In this document: piece after piece, positions 52,380 to 62,945 of the stretch | Layout of the letters: each line of letters begins with the position of its first letter | Position numbering within the stretch: position 1 is the stretch's first letter | The notes under the pieces: model-generated | What the model saw: only the letters and a program-made list of their open reading frames with translations | Database searches by the model: none | Told to the model about the DNA's origin: nothing | Assembly: GCF_000499845.2 (NCBI RefSeq) | Contig: NC_023749.2 | Coordinates: 21,990,273 to 22,054,272, forward strand | Origin: Phaseolus vulgaris | Lineage: Eukaryota > Streptophyta > Magnoliopsida > Fabales > Fabaceae | Direction: 5' to 3' | Length of the DNA stretch: 64,000 nucleotides | Made by a program: the position numbers and the translations under genes

Positions 52380-54254
52380 TCCCCTCCCTCTTGAAAAGGA
52401 TTTGTCCTCAAATCCAAAGCTTTTTCTTCAACTAGGGGGATGGTTGTGGCTGGATGGTGTCCATCATCTCCTCCTTCGGGAAAAGATCTATCCTCAGATC
52501 TACAGGCTTGATCTCGGATAGCAACCTTTTGCTTCGCCAAAGCTTGTCCTCCTGGATCAAACGTCCACCTATAGAAATAATCAAATAAGGCATAGGTGTT
52601 AGTTTGCAAATTAATTTTACTAGGTTGCCATTTTTGCTTTTCTTTTGGTTTTGGCAACCTTGGACAAAGTTTCTCTTTTAATGGGTGTGTGTGGTCTCTA
52701 ATCATCTTATGTATTTTAAAAGGTTCATTTGTGGTTACTTTCTCTTTAGGCATAAATCCTATAGAAGATGGTAACAACTTAAAAGGAGAAAGATGATTGA
52801 ACCCACACATAACTTTAAAAGTAGAAATATAAGTAGTTTTGTGAACTACTTTATGGTATGTTTGCTCACCTCTAGAGTTGTGTGTGCACTTCATGATTAT
52901 TCTAGGCATAGTAGAAAGAGCTAGATTTTCAAATATATTTTGACCATGCGTTTGAGGATGATAAGAATTTAAAGTGTGCAATTTAGTTGCAAGTTTTCCA
53001 AAGGAAATCCTCAAATCATGGTTTGCGAAATTTGGAACTCTATTCAACACTATGCTTGAAGATAAACCATGAAGATGTATCACTTCTCTAGAGAAGAGTT
53101 TATCCATAACCATGAAGATTGAATCACAACCTTTTGTTGTCCTAGGGAGTTTTAATAGGAAATTTATATCTTCCCAAGGATCATTTGCAAAAGGTGAAGG
53201 AGTATAGAGTTTATGAGACATTGCCTTGGGCGTATTTTGAAAACAAGAATTGTACCTAAGGTAATGTCTTTGAACTTCTTTTCTCATGGGGGACAAAAAT
53301 TTTCCTTTTAAAAGCTCTAGAGTTTTATCAACTCTAATTTGTCCCATGAGTTCTCCTTCATGAAGACTTTTTCTCTTATGTGTAAGGATAGTCTCGTTGT
53401 GACAACCATTGTTTATAAGGATTTGTACACTTTGCAATGGTTGTCTCAATAAGACATGACAAGTTTCTTTAGGCACTACTTCACATAAAAAATTGTTTTT
53501 GTAGATGCTTATAAAAAACTTGACATTCACTTGGTGATATCCTAGCACATATGAGAAATAATCTATTTCATTTTTATCTATGCAAGCTTCTTTTAAAGAC
53601 TCTTCTTTTTCACTTAGGCTTGCAAGTGTTCCTTTACAAAAGGTAAGGCTAGGTTGTTCAACAAGAGGTATATTTTCAAATGTATTTTCAACTTTTCCTT
53701 CTTGTTGAATGACCTTGTGGGAAGGAACACTCTTCTCCCACGCCTTTTGTTTTTTCAAGGGCCTTCTCATGCTTTTCTTTTTCTTCTTTTTCTTTAGCTT
53801 CCCTTTCGACTTCCCCTCTCTTCTTTTGTATTTTTCTTTCCTTTCTTTCTTTATGGGAAGCAAACAATTTTTCTACCCTTATTTCCCAATCTAGGCAAGC
53901 TTCTATATTTTCTTTTCCATGGAAATGGGGTTGGTCTACCCTAACCTCTCTTGGGTTTTCTTGTTCTTTTCTATCTCCTCTATGTCTTCTAGGGGGTGCT
54001 TGTAAATAATCATTTACTCTAATGCTTCCCTCCCCAAAAGAATCATGATCTTTAGAGATATATGCATGAGAAGGTAATTTTTTTAGAATGTGAGACTTCT
54101 CATCCTTTGCTTTAGTCAAAACATTAAGTTTAGTCTCACTCTCCAATTGTCTATATGCAATTGATTGCACAGTTTGTGAAACTTCTTTCAAAAGAGTTTT
54201 TAAAGATTTTAATTCACTTCCAATAGACTTTGTAGAATGAGAAGAAGAAGACAT
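52346..54254 (-). pseudogene. T10 gag/pol remnant ORFs
   Basis: Two overlapping ORFs on -. The first (54254-53688, 188 codons) is gag's N-terminus (M-S-S-S-S-H-S-T-K, VDQPHFHGKENIEACLDWE). The second (53863-52346, 505 codons) starts in a lysine-rich stretch and is open through integrase-derived sequence into the LTR ([16 protein letters not shown]). Compared with T9, capsid core, zinc knuckle, RT and RNase H are gone. Integrase signature residues are lost: SDRD reads LNRV, TEVVN reads NIFEN, and the MDF aspartate segment is shortened. The long open frame despite loss of catalysis is unusual. Confidence 0.83.
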
Positions 54255-56163
54255 GGCTAAAGCTTTGTGTATATAGGTGTTTTACTTTGAGAAAGTTTAG
54301 GAAAGTTAAAGAAGGTAGTTTTCCAGGTAAGGGAGGTGAGTCACAAAGGACTACTTAAATACCAAGCCTTTTCCTTGCCAAAAACTATCCTCCAATATCT
54401 TCACACAAGACTTTCTCTTAGTGAAACACTTAGAACACAAATAAGTTGAGAAATCAATTTTTTTTTTCAATGCAAGAAAACAATGTATGCTAACTAATTT
54501 AACAAAGCTAGTCGGTTTAACACAAAATAAGCATGCAAAGCGTTACTACTAAGCAAAAAGAAAGACAATCACCAACAATTAACAAAATTAAACATGCAAA
54601 ACGTAGCTATGAAAGCAAAAGAAAAGCAATTACAAACAAGTAACAATTACTAATCAAGAATGCTATACTATTCGGCCCTAGGTGAGGCTTCTTGGACACT
54701 TTGAGCCCTTGAAGACACACTCACCGTCTAAACGTAATTAACAAGGTAATTAACAATAAACCAAGTTGCAAAGGAAATAAGAGAACTCCCTTTGTTGTTC
54801 CTCCTTTTGGTTAGTGCACTTCTTTGTTGTCTTGATTGTTGATCTCCTAAGTGTTTGTAGTGTTTGTTTCAAGAAAGCTTGTTTCGGCTTTGGCTTTGTC
54901 TTCTCCTTAGAATGATGGCCTTTAATCCTCCAATTCCCAGCACCTAGCAAAGGGCTAAACCTTAACCAAATCAAGTTCCCATTCACATAAGCACCAAAGG
55001 AGAATTAAATTCCAGCACCCAAATTAGAGGTCAAAGAACAAAAGCAAGAAACAAATTTAATTGAATAAAACAGTACCACCAAAAGGATTTAGATTGTGAC
55101 AACTAGAAAGAGAGTCAAGTAATTAAAGCAAACAAATAAAGGTACTCAAATAAAGGTTGGCACACAAAAAGAATTCCTAAAGAAAAGCACTAGATTAGAT
55201 GACCAAATAAAAAAAAACAGCACCACTGGAAAATGTTGTGGGCCAGAAAACGTGTTTGTTCCCTGATTTATGCTGATCTGTATTTTTGGAATTTGGCTCT
55301 GAAATTTGTTATGCAAGATATTCAGGATCTTATCTAAAATCTGGCTTTGGATTCACTCAAAACGGATGCACCATTTTTTTTTAATAAAGTTTGCAAAATT
55401 GGTGTTCGGTTAGGCCAGCTGGAGCGCTTCAGATTTGCACTCTGATCTTAAAAGATTTATCATTTTTTTTCTGTTGCTTCTTTTGACCTAATTCTTTTTT
55501 TGTCCTTTCTATAACACTTTAAACTTGCATTTTACAGAAAATCAGAATTTTCCTATGGGTGGAAATATTTTTCTGGGTTAAAACAGCCAAAACAGAGAAG
55601 GTGTAAACAGGGGAATCTGAAAACTGGAAACAAAAACAGCAAGATACCAAAGTTTAGACACAATGGAAATTTGTGAAATAGAATTGTGTATGATCTAAAC
55701 ACAATATGAACTCAAACTAAAAATTAAAAAGGCACCAAAGGAGCAAAGAACAGCAGATTCAAGCAAAATAAAGAGACCCAAAATCAAGAAACAAATAAGC
55801 CAAATAAAAGGACTACTATGAGTTGTTGACAATATGGATGAACATGACTTGACAAAACATGTATAGATTCAGAAAATTAAAGACTCAAAGCATAATATGA
55901 AGCAAAATAATGAAAGCAATAAAGACTCAAAGCCTAAAACAAAATAGCAACACAAAGGTGTATGGAATCCTATCACAAATTGCACAAGAACTTGTTCAAG
56001 ATCAAATGAACAAGAGTGCTTCGGTTGGATCTTCCACAAAGCACACCAAGAACAAATTAAAATGTAAAAAACAGCAAGACAAGTAAGGAAAGTAAATGAC
56101 AATATGAAATAAAGAAGAACTAAAATTGAAAAGACAAGGAGCTACTCATCTTGAAGAACCAAA
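54255..56163 (-). other. T10 leader, non-coding
   Basis: About 1.9 kb matching the T9 leader in reverse, rich in A/T runs. No gene is supported; small ORFs such as 54986-54750 are also found in the T9 leader by homology and look incidental. Confidence 0.7.
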
Positions 56164-56178
56164 GCTCATGATACCAAA

Positions 56179-56917
56179 TGATGGCATTTTCATGTGTTCT
56201 TCTAGAATCAAAGTAGAAAAAAAAAGGTGCGGAAGCAATGGGTGAGATGATCAAGACCCTCCTAGGAGTTGTGTTGGCCTTGTAGGTGCATGATGAGTAT
56301 GGTGTTTGAGTGGTTCGACCAGCTCAAGGGGAAAAGATGAAAGGATTGAAGTTTAGAGCCTAGATTTCTAGGAGAAGTAAAGCTTGTGCACAAAAATGGC
56401 AGCATAACCTTACTCAATTAAACTTCAAAATACAAGGTGTAGGCTCCTCCTTTTATAGGCTAAGGAGGACCATAATGCAACCCTAAGGCTAGCCAAATGA
56501 AATGTAAATGTGAAGCACATGGGTGCACAAATGAGCACATGGGGAGGGGTGTGTCTAGTTTTTATGCTCACCCCCCCCCCCCTCCATGGTCTTTCTAGAA
56601 TGTTCACACAAATATGCTTTCTACACTACTCTAATTACTAAGCACCCCTAATGGGCCTTTATGTAACAATTACAAAGGTCTTCTCTTCCCAAAACCGTAG
56701 CTTTGACCCATGTGTATGTGAAGCTAGACGGTCTAGAAGGAATCCTCATCATGGCCTAGACGCTCCTTATGTAGCCGCTCCTCATCATGGCCTAGACGCT
56801 CCCCTTCATGGGCTAGACGCTCCTTTTTAAGTCTAGACGCTCCTCATCATAGGCTAGACCGTCTAGTCTTGGAGGCTTGGCTTTCATCGTATGGTGAGCT
56901 TGGGCCCTCCTCCATCA
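56179..56917 (-). repeat. T10 5' LTR
   Basis: 739 bp, TATAAAAG on - at 56450-56457. The PBS on - follows directly (56176-56164, TGGTATCATGAGC). A run of about 12 C at 56570-56582 differs in length from the other LTR. Confidence 0.92.
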
Positions 56918-56922
56918 GGGGC

Positions 56923-57555
56923 TACCTTTTCCCTGGATGCACTGAGGACTTTTAATCTCATCTTGCCTGAACTCACTCGAGGGTGAGGAAGACTTTCTCT
57001 GGTGCCTCAACTTGCCCAGGGGCTACCTTTTCCCTGGATGCACTGAGGACTTTTAATCTCATCTTGCCTGAACTCACTCGAGGGTGAGGAGGACTTTCTC
57101 TGGTACCGGGGCTAGCTATTCATACTTGAGGAGGGGGACGAAGGAATCCCTTAACCCCTGCTCAAGGACTAGGCGCCCGGATTTAACTGTTATCTGGTAC
57201 CGGGGCTAGCTATTCATACTTGTGGAGGGGGTGTCCCGAAGGAATCCCTTAACCCCTGCTCAAGGACTAGGCGCCCGGATTTTAACTCATACTGGACATA
57301 TCTGTCATCTTGCTCTGAACTCTCGCCTATACTCGTTCTTGGCGAGTAGAACTTCTTAATCTGTTCTCGCCTAAACTCGTTCTAAGCGAGTAGGACTTCT
57401 GATATGTTCTCGCCTATACTCGTTCTAGGCGAGCAGGACTTAAAACTTAACTTTCACCTCCGATTGCCAGGTGGCGACAAGGACTTAAAAAACTTAACCT
57501 TTGCCTCCGATCGCCAAGTGGCGACAAGGACTTAAATAACTTAACCTTTGCCTCC
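56923..57555. repeat. T8 hairpin array, right part
   Basis: Continues exactly from 51628 after T10. Units: CTCAC...GTGAG types near 56965 and 57080; two copies of a GGGGCTAGCTATTCATACTTG block (57112 and 57203); CTCGCC 57322-57327 with GGCGAG 57341-57346; CTCGCCTA 57409-57416 with TAGGCGAG 57426-57433; TCGCCA 57511-57516 with TGGCGA 57519-57524. T11 begins at 57556. Confidence 0.85.
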
Positions 57556-58347
57556 TGATCCTGCCTGTTGACCGGAGCGCTGGAGAATGCCTCGTCAAAG
57601 GATCGACGTGCGCGCCGCTTCTCACCTCCGTTCCTCCTCTGGATCTATCTCAAGAACCTGCAAAGAAACGATACGGCGCCGCTGCGGCCGATCGCACTCC
57701 GACGCTCAAGTCAGTGACGGTATCACCAAATACTAAGAACTGGAACCGTGCAAATCTCTCTCACAAACAGCTCTGTCACTCGCAAGCGTAAAGTGTATGA
57801 ACTGAACGTGCGTCCCTTAGAAAATCTGTTAGGAACTCTTATATACCTGGTGGTTTTCTCTCTCCTGGCAGTTACAGACTTGGACACGTGGCTCGTATCC
57901 AACTGTACACGTGCCATCATCTGGAGGCTCCCTGACTTGGCGCTGCTTCTACTCTCATTTTGGCTAAGTTACCTATGCATGGTACTGCCCAGTGCATAGC
58001 TAACTCAGGAGTGCGATCTCTACTGAAACTGGCGAGGTAGGGCCTTCATACACCTTCCCTGTGGTCTCGCCGGCCGCCTTCATAATCTGCTTCTCCTTTA
58101 TCTTCGGCGATGTGCTTGTTCTGGCGATCTCCGACTGCCTGGTCGCCTGAGTCTGCATCTGGCGACTTCATCCCCAACCTGGCGATCGCCTATTCTGGTA
58201 AGCTGGAGATCGGAACACGCCAACTTAACTATCGGCGACTACACGTGCCTCCCGACTTCCTTCCCAACTGTCAACCTGGAGCCTTGTCAACACGCCTATA
58301 CTGTAGCAGGATGCCACGTCATCGCACCCGACCACCAGGGCGGTACA
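57556..58347 (-). repeat. T11 3' LTR
   Basis: 792 bp, same ends as T2 (TGATCCTGCC...GGCGGTACA in + reading), TATATA at 57840-57845. Clearly more diverged from the T2 LTRs than those are from each other. Confidence 0.92.
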
Positions 58348-58945
58348 CAAGCCCCCCAGTCTTAAGCGAAGACTTGTCTAGCGAAAAGACTGAAAAAGCC
58401 TTCGTTAACACCGGTCTACGTGCCATGGGCGCAGAATTCCAAGCGATAGTACTTTCTGCTGCTATGACGCTCCACCAAACCCTTCGCGCATCGTTCGACA
58501 CGTGGCTCTCATCAACGGCTATCTTCATCTGCCGTTAGCGCTTCCCAAAACCGTTTCGAAAAACCCTTAAACCCCTTACGCTCCTACTGTTCCATCACTT
58601 TCTTTACACTTGCATACGCTCTCATTTCCTTCTGCGAAAGCTCTCGACGTTCCTCGACGCTCTAGATCACCACCTCCCTTCAACATTCTCCCGATCATCG
58701 AAAGGTAACTACTTTCCTTCATCTGCTGGGTTTCCTTGCATTTTCACCGATTTGCATCATCCTGTAACTCTCTGGTGCATACGCTGTGGGCTGTTTTTCC
58801 ATTTCTCCTTCTGCGTAACTTAGGGCTTTGTCGATCGTCGCAACGAACTCACATTCGTTCGTCTTTCACCTTCCTTTCATGATCGAGTCAGCCTTTGTAA
58901 CCCTCCTGATTATTTTTTCTTCCTTCTTCGTTTGCAGTTGCTATC
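58348..58945 (+). promoter_or_regulatory. T11 PPT, aORF promoter and leader intron
   Basis: PPT 58348-58365 (AAGACTGGGGGGCTTG on -). ACACGTGG at 58498-58505, 448 bp before the ATG. Leader intron 58705-58937 (AAAG|GTAACT, TTTGCAG), 233 nt, as in T2. Confidence 0.6.
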
Positions 58946-61623
58946 ATGACTCGCACGAAGATCACCCCGAACCTCCCTCCATCAGCGCGAAACCCTCCTT
59001 CACAAGCACACGACTCAACGCAAGTTCGTGGTGCTCCCTCTTCGCAGGCTGTGAGGCCTGCGTCTTCTCAAACCGCTCTGGCCCAGGCGACTCCACCAAA
59101 CGCTGGAGGAGCCCCCATCCCACTGCCAGACTTCAAGACGTTATACCCATGGGCTAACTCAACCCTCTTAAAGGAAACGTCGTCGGTGAACACCGCGGGA
59201 GCGATTCTGCGATTGACCAATGGGGACGAGGCCCACCAATCGTTCCACAAGGAGCACGATGAGAGAATGATGGTGCTGCCTTGCCCCGCCACTCTGCCAG
59301 TGTGCGCCGATGATAAAGTGAGCGCCGACGGGCCCTTCTGCTTCGCCTACACCACTTTTTTCAAGAAGGTCAAACTCAGGTTCCCTCTCACTCGATTTGA
59401 GAGGGAACTCTTAACCGAGCTCAATATCGCTGCCGCCCAGCTTCACCCCAACAGCTGGGCGTTTGTCCGAGCTTTCGAGATAACGTGCGCCCACCTGGGG
59501 TTGCCCGCGTCAGTGGACGTGTTTTTATTCCTGTTCGAGGCCAAGCACCCAGGAGATCGCCTGTGGGTCAGCTTGAATGCCATTGCTAGGAGGTCCATTT
59601 TCACCATCTTCCAGCAGTCGTACAAGGATTGGAAGGGGAAGTTCATTCAGGTTCGCGCAAATGACAAAGACACTTCCCTTCTCGACGGTTTCCCCTTGTA
59701 CTGGGTGGACAAGGGGAAAAAGGAGTCCAAGAGCTGCTTCAGGAGGCCCAGAAGTCCTGATAGCATGGGAGCTTTGGACAGAGACCTTTGTCTCTTCTGG
59801 AAGAGGGTGGCAGATGCCCACATAACATTCTTGACCCCCACCCTGATTTCCTTCGAGTTCTTTGAGGACCAGTTGGAATTCCAAATAGGTTAGGACGCTA
59901 CATCTTTGTCTTGACATTGCTTCTGATATTGTTTCTGGGCGTCTTGTGCGACACACACAAGACTTTGGTTTTATCTTTTCTGCATATGCCCGTTTTTGCT
60001 GTCTCATTGTCTTGTACACTTACCCCTTTCTCCTTTGAGCTAATTTACGCACTTTCATTTCATGCAGACACCATGTTGGGTAAGAACATGCTCGCCGACT
60101 TAAAGGCGCTCGCCCGCAACCACGGGTTGGCGACCGGCTCCCAGACGGTTCCCAACTCGGCGGTCGAGAAGGCCATCATCCAGGGGCGATCACCGCCTAA
60201 GGCGCCCACCCAACGAAAGAAACTGGTCCTTAAGAGGCCAAAGCGAAAAGCCCCCCAAGTTGTCCAAGAGGATGAGGAAGAGGACGACGAGGTCACAGAG
60301 GACGGCCTTGTCACGAAAAGGAAAAGGGTGGCACCATCTTCTCCACCTGCCCCGCCCCCTCTTCCAGCTTCAACACCACCATCAACACCCGCTCCTCCTC
60401 CCTCATCACCAGCACCACAAGCCCCTTCACCACCAGTCCAAGCAGTTCCATTGGCCACTGCGCCACCTGCAACTGAGGCCCCAGAGCCAAATTTCTTGGA
60501 GGACCCCCCGAGCGCCTCCACACCACATATATCAGCAGGAGGGGGCCCTCCTTCCAACACTTCAGCTGCAGGAATCGTTCCAATCGGGGATGAGGTCGCT
60601 CACACCTCTCCAATCCTAATCACCGAGTCCCCGATTGCGTCGCCACGCCAGGAAACAACCACTGAAAATGTTGCTTAGGAAGGTGGCGACGAGAACCCTC
60701 AACAAGCCCCCCTGGCGCCTCTCCAAGCCGCGAACCTTTCCCTCGAGGTTACAAGGATGTGGGAACCTCTGACCGCCAAACTCAAAACCATAGCAGAGGA
60801 TATCCCATCGATCATAACGAGGGCTGTGGAGAGCTCCACCAGGCGGCTTCAAGACGATGTCTACCACCTCAAGACCGAAAACAGCACAATGAAGGTTGAG
60901 GTAGAGAAGGTGGCATTCAGCCTGACGCTCGCGGAAATGGAACATTCCCGAGTAGAGGATGCCCTAAGCACCGAGCTTAGGCTTGCGCGCAAGGAAGTTG
61001 CTGACCTTCGCCGCAAAGTCCATGAACTTGCCCAAGAAAAAGTTGAACTTGAAAGCAGAATCGTGCCTCTGCGCACCAAGGCGAGCGACCTGGAGGCTCA
61101 CATTCAAGCTAATGCCGATAAGGTACAAAAACTGGAGCAAAGGTCAATCGACCGCGAGAAGCTGCTTGGGCAAGTAGAAAAAGCAAGGGATGACGCCATG
61201 GCTGATCTCACCGAGGCGAACAAGGAAAAAGAGAAAATGGCTGCCGAGTTGACCCAAGCTCGAACAGAATCCAAGAAGGTTACTGACGACCTTCTCCATG
61301 CTCACGAGACTAACAAACAACTCCAAAAACAGATTGAAGAGCAGGGGCAGCAGAACAAGGAGCTCAAGAAACAAGCTGAAGAGCTGGGACAGCAGAACGA
61401 GGAGCTCAAGAAACAGGTTGAAGAGCTTCAAGGACAATTTGAAGAACTTAAGCTAAATTCTGCTCAGATTCTGACTGCTGGATTCGAAGCCGCTCGGGAG
61501 CAATTCGCATGCCTATTCCCTGATCTCGACCTCAGCATGGTGTCATTAAACAATGAAGTAGTAGATGGAAAGGTCGTTCCCGCCGAAGGCTCAACCAATT
61601 CCACCCCATCTGCTTCTTTATAA
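58946..61623 (+). pseudogene. T11 aORF (long type), one nonsense codon
   Basis: Exon 1 58946-59888 is open and holds the full Transposase_28-like domain (YPWANSTLLKE, PVCADDKVSADGPF, LRFPLTRFERELL, QLHPNSWAFVRAFE, SVDVFLFLFEAK, WVSLNAIARRS, GFPLYWVDKGKK). The intron is 59889-60067 (179 nt, phase 1). Exon 2 60068-61623 has the basic motif (RKKLVLKRPKRKAP), an acidic run, proline-rich linker, coiled coil with KK-x-E-E-L repeats and the VVDGKVVPAE ending. TAG at 60676-60678 replaces the AAG found in T2; the frame is otherwise complete. It shows the exon 1 frame that T2 has lost, and T2 shows the codon that this copy has lost. Confidence 0.88.
59889..60067 (+). other. Intron in T11 aORF
   Basis: Donor ATAG|GTTAG, acceptor CATGCAG|ACACC; joins I-D-T-M-L-G-K in frame. 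Same length and phase as in T2. Confidence 0.75.
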
Positions 61624-62945
61624 ATTCACCTGTATTTACCTTGTAAAAACTCTTGAACATGTGTTTTGAACAGTTACTCATTTCAATAGCGAGACTTGGA
61701 TATTTCTTCTGACTTCTTTTGAGCGCTTTTACTTTCTTTGTATGTTTAACTTTGCTGCGTTCAACTTAGCGATTTGGCAAACACGACCTTTGGCGTAACT
61801 GCTTCGAGCCGATTCAAACTTAAGCAATAATCGCTTTAAACAACTTGTACCCCTGAGGCACTAACCTGATCATAAGAAAAGTTCCAAGCAACGAACTGTG
61901 ACTCAATCATCGGTTCAAACAACGTCCCACTTGACCCGCTTTACCAAACAAGTCTTTCAACCTTCTCACCGTCGTTTGAACTTTTCCCGATCGCCAAAAC
62001 CTCTTGGTAACACCAGCTTTTTCCAGCCTCATGCTTTGGCAGTCATTTCTTTATCTGAGGCAGAAATGCCCTTTGGGATCTTCCTTTACCTCCCTGAACT
62101 TCGGAGCTAGAGACTGGCTGGCTAGGCGTTCTCTTCGAACCTACCTTAGCCACCTTTCAAGCTTCTTCCACCCTCTTCGCCATACCTGAACTCGTTCAAG
62201 ACGAGAAGGATTTTATCTTGCCTATACTCGCACACAAGCGAGAAGGTCTTTAACTCGCCTGAAATCGCTCATCAGCGAGAAGGACTTTTACTCGCCTGAA
62301 CTCGCTCATCGGCGAGAAGGACTTTAAATGGCCTTAACTCGCTCGACGGCGAGAAGGACTTTGTCTGGTGCCTCAACTTGCCCAAGGCGTACATCTCCTC
62401 CCCCTTGGATGCACTGAGGACCTTTTTCGCCTGCGCCCGCACGACGGCGAGGAGGTCTTTAACTTGCCTCTACGTTGCCCCGGGAGTTACATCTTCTCGC
62501 TCCCAGAAACACGGAGGACTTTTCCCCTTTCTCGCCTGCACTCGCTCGATGGCGAGGAGGTCTTTCATCTGGTGCCTCTGATCGCTGATAAACGATGAGG
62601 ACTTAGAAACTTAACTGGTGCCTCTAATCGCCGAAAAACGATGAGGACTTTAAAAACTTAACTGGTGCCTCTAATCGCCGAAAAACGATGAGGACTTTAA
62701 AAACTTAGAAAACACGCGACATATCTTTTCGTGCCTTAAATCATGTACGAATGACAAGGTCTTTCTTCGAAACTTTCGGGAATAACACATATGCAATCTG
62801 GAAACACCTTATACTTCGAAAACTCTTCTTTTATTGGGTGGCCTCATTAAAAACCCTCCTTAGGGAAAAAAGAGTGCCCCCTTGAAACTATTTTAACAGA
62901 GACATTGTAATGTAATATTTGTGTTTGTCTTTACTTACAAAGCTC
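61624..62945. repeat. T11 spacer: 3' region and hairpin arrays
   Basis: 61624-62180 is AT-rich and matches 7566-8167. Hairpin units occupy 62185-62570: CTCGT 62191-62195 with ACGAG 62201-62205, then CTCGC/GCGAG units. Two to three 47-48-bp ATCGCCGAAAAACGAT units follow (62570-62705). The pol-downstream motif is at 62835-62875. Copy numbers differ from T2. Confidence 0.85.

Larger units (their letters stand above)
51629..56917 (-). mobile_element. T10: non-autonomous derivative of the T9 family
   Basis: 5289 bp, TSD GGGGC (51624-51628 and 56918-56922). LTRs 51629-52379 and 56179-56917 differ mainly by a short CACATGG-type indel and homopolymer lengths. PBS at 56164-56176 (-), PPT 52380-52392 (-). 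It keeps gag's N-terminus and a shrunken pol-derived ORF but has no RT or RNase H. It shares the PBS, PPT type and LTR ends with T9 and so could be mobilised by it (inference). Confidence 0.92.
40200..57555 (-). mobile_element. T8: T2-like element fragment, host of T9, T10 and T11
   Basis: Contains a long-type aORF (40695-50891) and its downstream hairpin array (51300-51628, 56923-57555). No LTR or pol of its own is inside the window; pol would continue to the right of T11. T9 and T10 insertions leave perfect TSDs. T11's left LTR cuts the array at CCTCC (57551-57555). Confidence 0.75.
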
